A DNA stretch of 7,451 nucleotides from an uncultured Bacillota bacterium (GTDB lineage: Bacteria > Bacillota_I > Bacilli_A > Izemoplasmatales > UBA1188), in NCBI GenBank assembly GCA_900318975.1, contig ONMY01000251.1, forward strand, positions 1 through 7,451. Reading direction: 5' to 3'. A model generated the notes under the pieces. It did not search any database. It was not told the DNA's origin and worked only from the letters and a program-made list of their open reading frames with translations. Positions 5,567 to 7,451 of this stretch are shown here, piece by piece; within the stretch, counting starts at the first letter, position 1; the number at the start of each line of letters is the position of its first letter. Made by a program: the position numbers and the translations under genes.

Positions 5567-7451
5567 AAGTTTTACCTCTTATTTTATTAATTTTGAGTAA
5601 TAGGAATAATGCATATAGTAGGAGCGATGCGAGTATCAATGAGACAGCCATAAGATATGCTTCTTTTGTCATCTCAAATGTAATTCCAGTAAATCCATAG
5701 TGGAAGAAATCAGCGCCAAACGTCTCTAGGGTGTAGATTGAAATTAGTGGGCAGAGTGAGACGAGGATAAATGTTAGGATTGAAACCCACATTCTAAGGC
5801 GTGAATAAGGAATTGAGATATATACAAGCACCATAAAGAATGCATAAGTTGATGTTAAAAGTGAAATGTTTTGTTCAACTAGTGGACTAAAACCAAATAT
5901 TGGTGATAAGAACCTGACAAGTAGTAAATCAATAAATACTACAAGCGCACCAGGAAGCGCTCCTTTAAAGATGTTCGTTAAGAACTTACCACTAATAATC
6001 TGAGCATTTGGTTCTAGTGCTAAAACTAAGGATGGAATACCAATTATGAATGTTTCAATAATCATAAGCTGTGATGGCTGTCTAAATGGACTTGTGAATT
6101 CTAAGCTTGGATTAATAAAGAACATCGCTATCGCAGTTAGATTAATAAAGATCATTAGGAATGTTTTTGAAAGGAAGAGTGATGCACTTCTTTCAATATT
6201 GTTTATAACTCTTCTTCCTTCATTTACTACTTTTGGAAGACTTAAGAAGTTAGAATCGAGGAGAACTAAGTGAGCAACTGTCTTAACAGCCTCAGACCCA
6301 CTTGCCATCGCAATTGAACAATCTGATTCTCTTAATGCTAAGATATCATTTACACCATCACCTGTCATCGCAACTTTATGTCCGTTTTTCTTTAATGTTT
6401 GGACTATTAGTTTCTTTTGGTGAGGTTTAACTCTTCCAAATACTGTGTATTCTTTAGATGCTTCTATTACTTCTTCATCTGTAAGTTCATCAAGTGATAT
6501 CCATTTATCAAAGTTAGGTACTCCTGCATCTCTTGCGATTGCGCTTACAGTCATTGGATTATCACCAGATATAATCTTGATATCAACACCATTATCGATG
6601 AACTCTTTGATTGTCTCCTTTGCGCCTTCACGGATATTATCGTGAATTGAGATTAAAGCAATGAGTTCAAATGGTCCTACAAGTTTATTGTCTTTAATTT
6701 TTGAATTTGTTTTACAAAGAGCAAGTACTCTACTTCCAGAAAGTGCTCTTGAGTTTATGAGTTTTAAATATGGATCATTCTTTTTTAGTTTGACTAAAAT
6801 ATCAGGTGCACCAAGTGCGAATGTTCCGACTTCCTTAAATGATACTGCACTAAATTTATTTGTTGAATTGAAATTTAGAATTGAAGTTGCAGTAAAATAT
6901 ATAGAACTTCCAAATCTATCTTTTAGGGCAACGCTTGTTTGATTTGATCCCTTTAATGAACCATTCATTGAAGATATAATTTCTAAAGCTTGGTATTTTG
7001 GGTTTACAAGTATTAGTTCTTCTACCCTCATGGTTCCATCTGTGATAGTACCAGTTTTATCAAGACATAAGGTATCAACTCTTGCGAGTTGTTCAATACA
7101 GTAAAGTTCCTGGACGACTGTTTTACTCTTCGCAAGTTTTATTACAGATGCAGCGAGGGATACTGATGTTAAGAGGAAGAGTCCATATGGAATCATTCCA
7201 TTAATCGCAGCAACCAGTCCAAGTACCAACTTATCAGAAAGACCAAACATGATTGATACGTCTGATTGGAACTGAGTGTAATCTTTATATACGAAATATA
7301 AAAATATTGAAAGTGGTATTAATGCAATCGAGATAATTGTAATTACTTTATTAAGTGAACTCATAATCTCAGAATGAGGTTTTGAGTATTTAGTTGCTTG
7401 AGATGATAATTTTTCAATAAAATTATCTTTACCAACATGTATTACTTTAGA
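5547..7451 (-). CDS. P-type cation-transporting ATPase (CtpE-like), partial: N-terminus beyond right edge
   Basis: This is a membrane pump that uses ATP to move a cation through a phospho-aspartate intermediate. The ATG at 7362-7364 is internal: the frame stays open for 29 more codons to the window edge, encoding VGKDNFIEKLSSQA, typical of the region between actuator domain and helix M3, so the start lies outside. Numbering from that ATG, M3 is at about 5-26 and M4 at about 46-73, then CLDKTGTIT with Asp102 as phosphorylation site, a GAP segment in FALGAPD (183-188), ISGDNPMT (265-272), and the hinge motif TGDGVND (334-340). M5 to M10 follow from about 398 to 590, including IETFIIGIPSLVLALEPN (435-452), a pattern that points to the CtpE group. 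The mycobacterial member CtpE is reported to handle calcium, but the ion here is undetermined. In M4 the usual PEGL is PYGL (59-62). The 3' end overlaps the TSCPD gene by 20 nt. Confidence 0.93.
   Translation of the reverse strand, partial: SKVIHVGKDNFIEKLSSQATKYSKPHSEIMSSLNKVITIISIALIPLSIFLYFVYKDYTQFQSDVSIMFGLSDKLVLGLVAAINGMIPYGLFLLTSVSLAASVIKLAKSKTVVQELYCIEQLARVDTLCLDKTGTITDGTMRVEELILVNPKYQALEIISSMNGSLKGSNQTSVALKDRFGSSIYFTATSILNFNSTNKFSAVSFKEVGTFALGAPDILVKLKKNDPYLKLINSRALSGSRVLALCKTNSKIKDNKLVGPFELIALISIHDNIREGAKETIKEFIDNGVDIKIISGDNPMTVSAIARDAGVPNFDKWISLDELTDEEVIEASKEYTVFGRVKPHQKKLIVQTLKKNGHKVAMTGDGVNDILALRESDCSIAMASGSEAVKTVAHLVLLDSNFLSLPKVVNEGRRVINNIERSASLFLSKTFLMIFINLTAIAMFFINPSLEFTSPFRQPSQLMIIETFIIGIPSLVLALEPNAQIISGKFLTNIFKGALPGALVVFIDLLLVRFLSPIFGFSPLVEQNISLLTSTYAFFMVLVYISIPYSRLRMWVSILTFILVSLCPLISIYTLETFGADFFHYGFTGITFEMTKEAYLMAVSLILASLLLYALFLLLKINKIRGKTYEAHRI

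Larger units (their letters stand above)
1..7451 (-). other. Candidate single transcription unit of seven genes, open at both ends
   Basis: All seven genes share the strand. Distances in transcription order are: pump to TSCPD protein, 20-nt overlap; TSCPD to glgA, 29 nt; glgA to glgC, 11 nt; glgC to acidic membrane protein, 4 nt; membrane protein to ABC ATPase, 17 nt; ABC ATPase to permease, 8-nt overlap. No gap holds a GC-rich hairpin followed by a T-run, and none leaves room for a separate promoter outside coding DNA. Promoters buried in coding sequence cannot be excluded, so cotranscription is an inference from spacing. Confidence 0.65.

Noticed and set aside
6046..6942. Several plus-strand frames of 66-93 codons across the P-type ATPase
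   Set aside because: They are antisense shadows of a gene with clear catalytic motifs; their Ser/Leu-rich low-complexity translations are typical of such shadows.
7362..7364. ATG as the start of the P-type ATPase
   Set aside because: The frame is open upstream to the window edge and encodes family-like sequence; a start here would omit the actuator domain and first two helices, and no ribosome binding site precedes it.
1..7451. Alternative genetic code with TGA as tryptophan, suggested by AT richness and lack of TGA stops
   Set aside because: The tryptophans I checked in glgC and the acidic membrane protein use TGG, and the frames are full length under the standard code; six visible stops are too few to infer anything from missing TGA.
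1..7451. tRNA, rRNA, insertion sequence, phage or defence genes
   Set aside because: Coding sequence fills the window almost completely with recognisable metabolic and transport genes, and no gap is large enough for an additional element.

Overview
The window is an AT-rich stretch of bacterial DNA in which all seven genes I can support lie on the minus strand, so they are read from the right edge to the left. Strong AGGAGG-type ribosome binding sites, very short gaps and AT-rich codon use suggest a low-GC Bacillota (Firmicutes) genome. The TSCPD-domain protein and the CtpE-like P-type ATPase fit that group. I cannot name a genus. Tryptophan is encoded by TGG and the standard code gives intact reading frames, so a mycoplasma-type code is not in use. 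All six stop codons visible are TAA or TAG.

In transcription order the genes are: (1) a P-type cation-transporting ATPase whose start lies beyond the right edge; (2) an 82-residue TSCPD-domain protein overlapping its 3' end; (3) glycogen synthase glgA; (4) ADP-glucose pyrophosphorylase glgC; (5) a two-helix membrane protein of unknown function with a very acidic C-terminal tail; (6) an ABC transporter ATP-binding protein; (7) its membrane permease, which runs off the left edge. Intergenic distances are 20 nt overlap, 29 nt, 11 nt, 4 nt, 17 nt and 8 nt overlap. I see no terminator hairpin or convincing promoter, so the simplest reading is one transcription unit that continues past both edges. 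No gene-free stretch exceeds 30 bases.

Two jobs can be read with confidence. GlgC makes ADP-glucose from glucose-1-phosphate and ATP, and GlgA polymerises it into alpha-1,4-glucan (glycogen). The other genes concern membranes: ion pumping by the P-type ATPase, and transport of an unknown substrate by the ABC pair. No branching enzyme, GlgD, phosphorylase or amylase is present here. Any functional link between glycogen synthesis and the transporters rests on gene order alone.

The window is mostly ordinary housekeeping and transport. The points most worth a second look are a tyrosine in the usual PEGL position of the P-type ATPase's membrane helix 4, the uncharacterised membrane protein, and the conserved-cysteine TSCPD protein tightly coupled to the ATPase.
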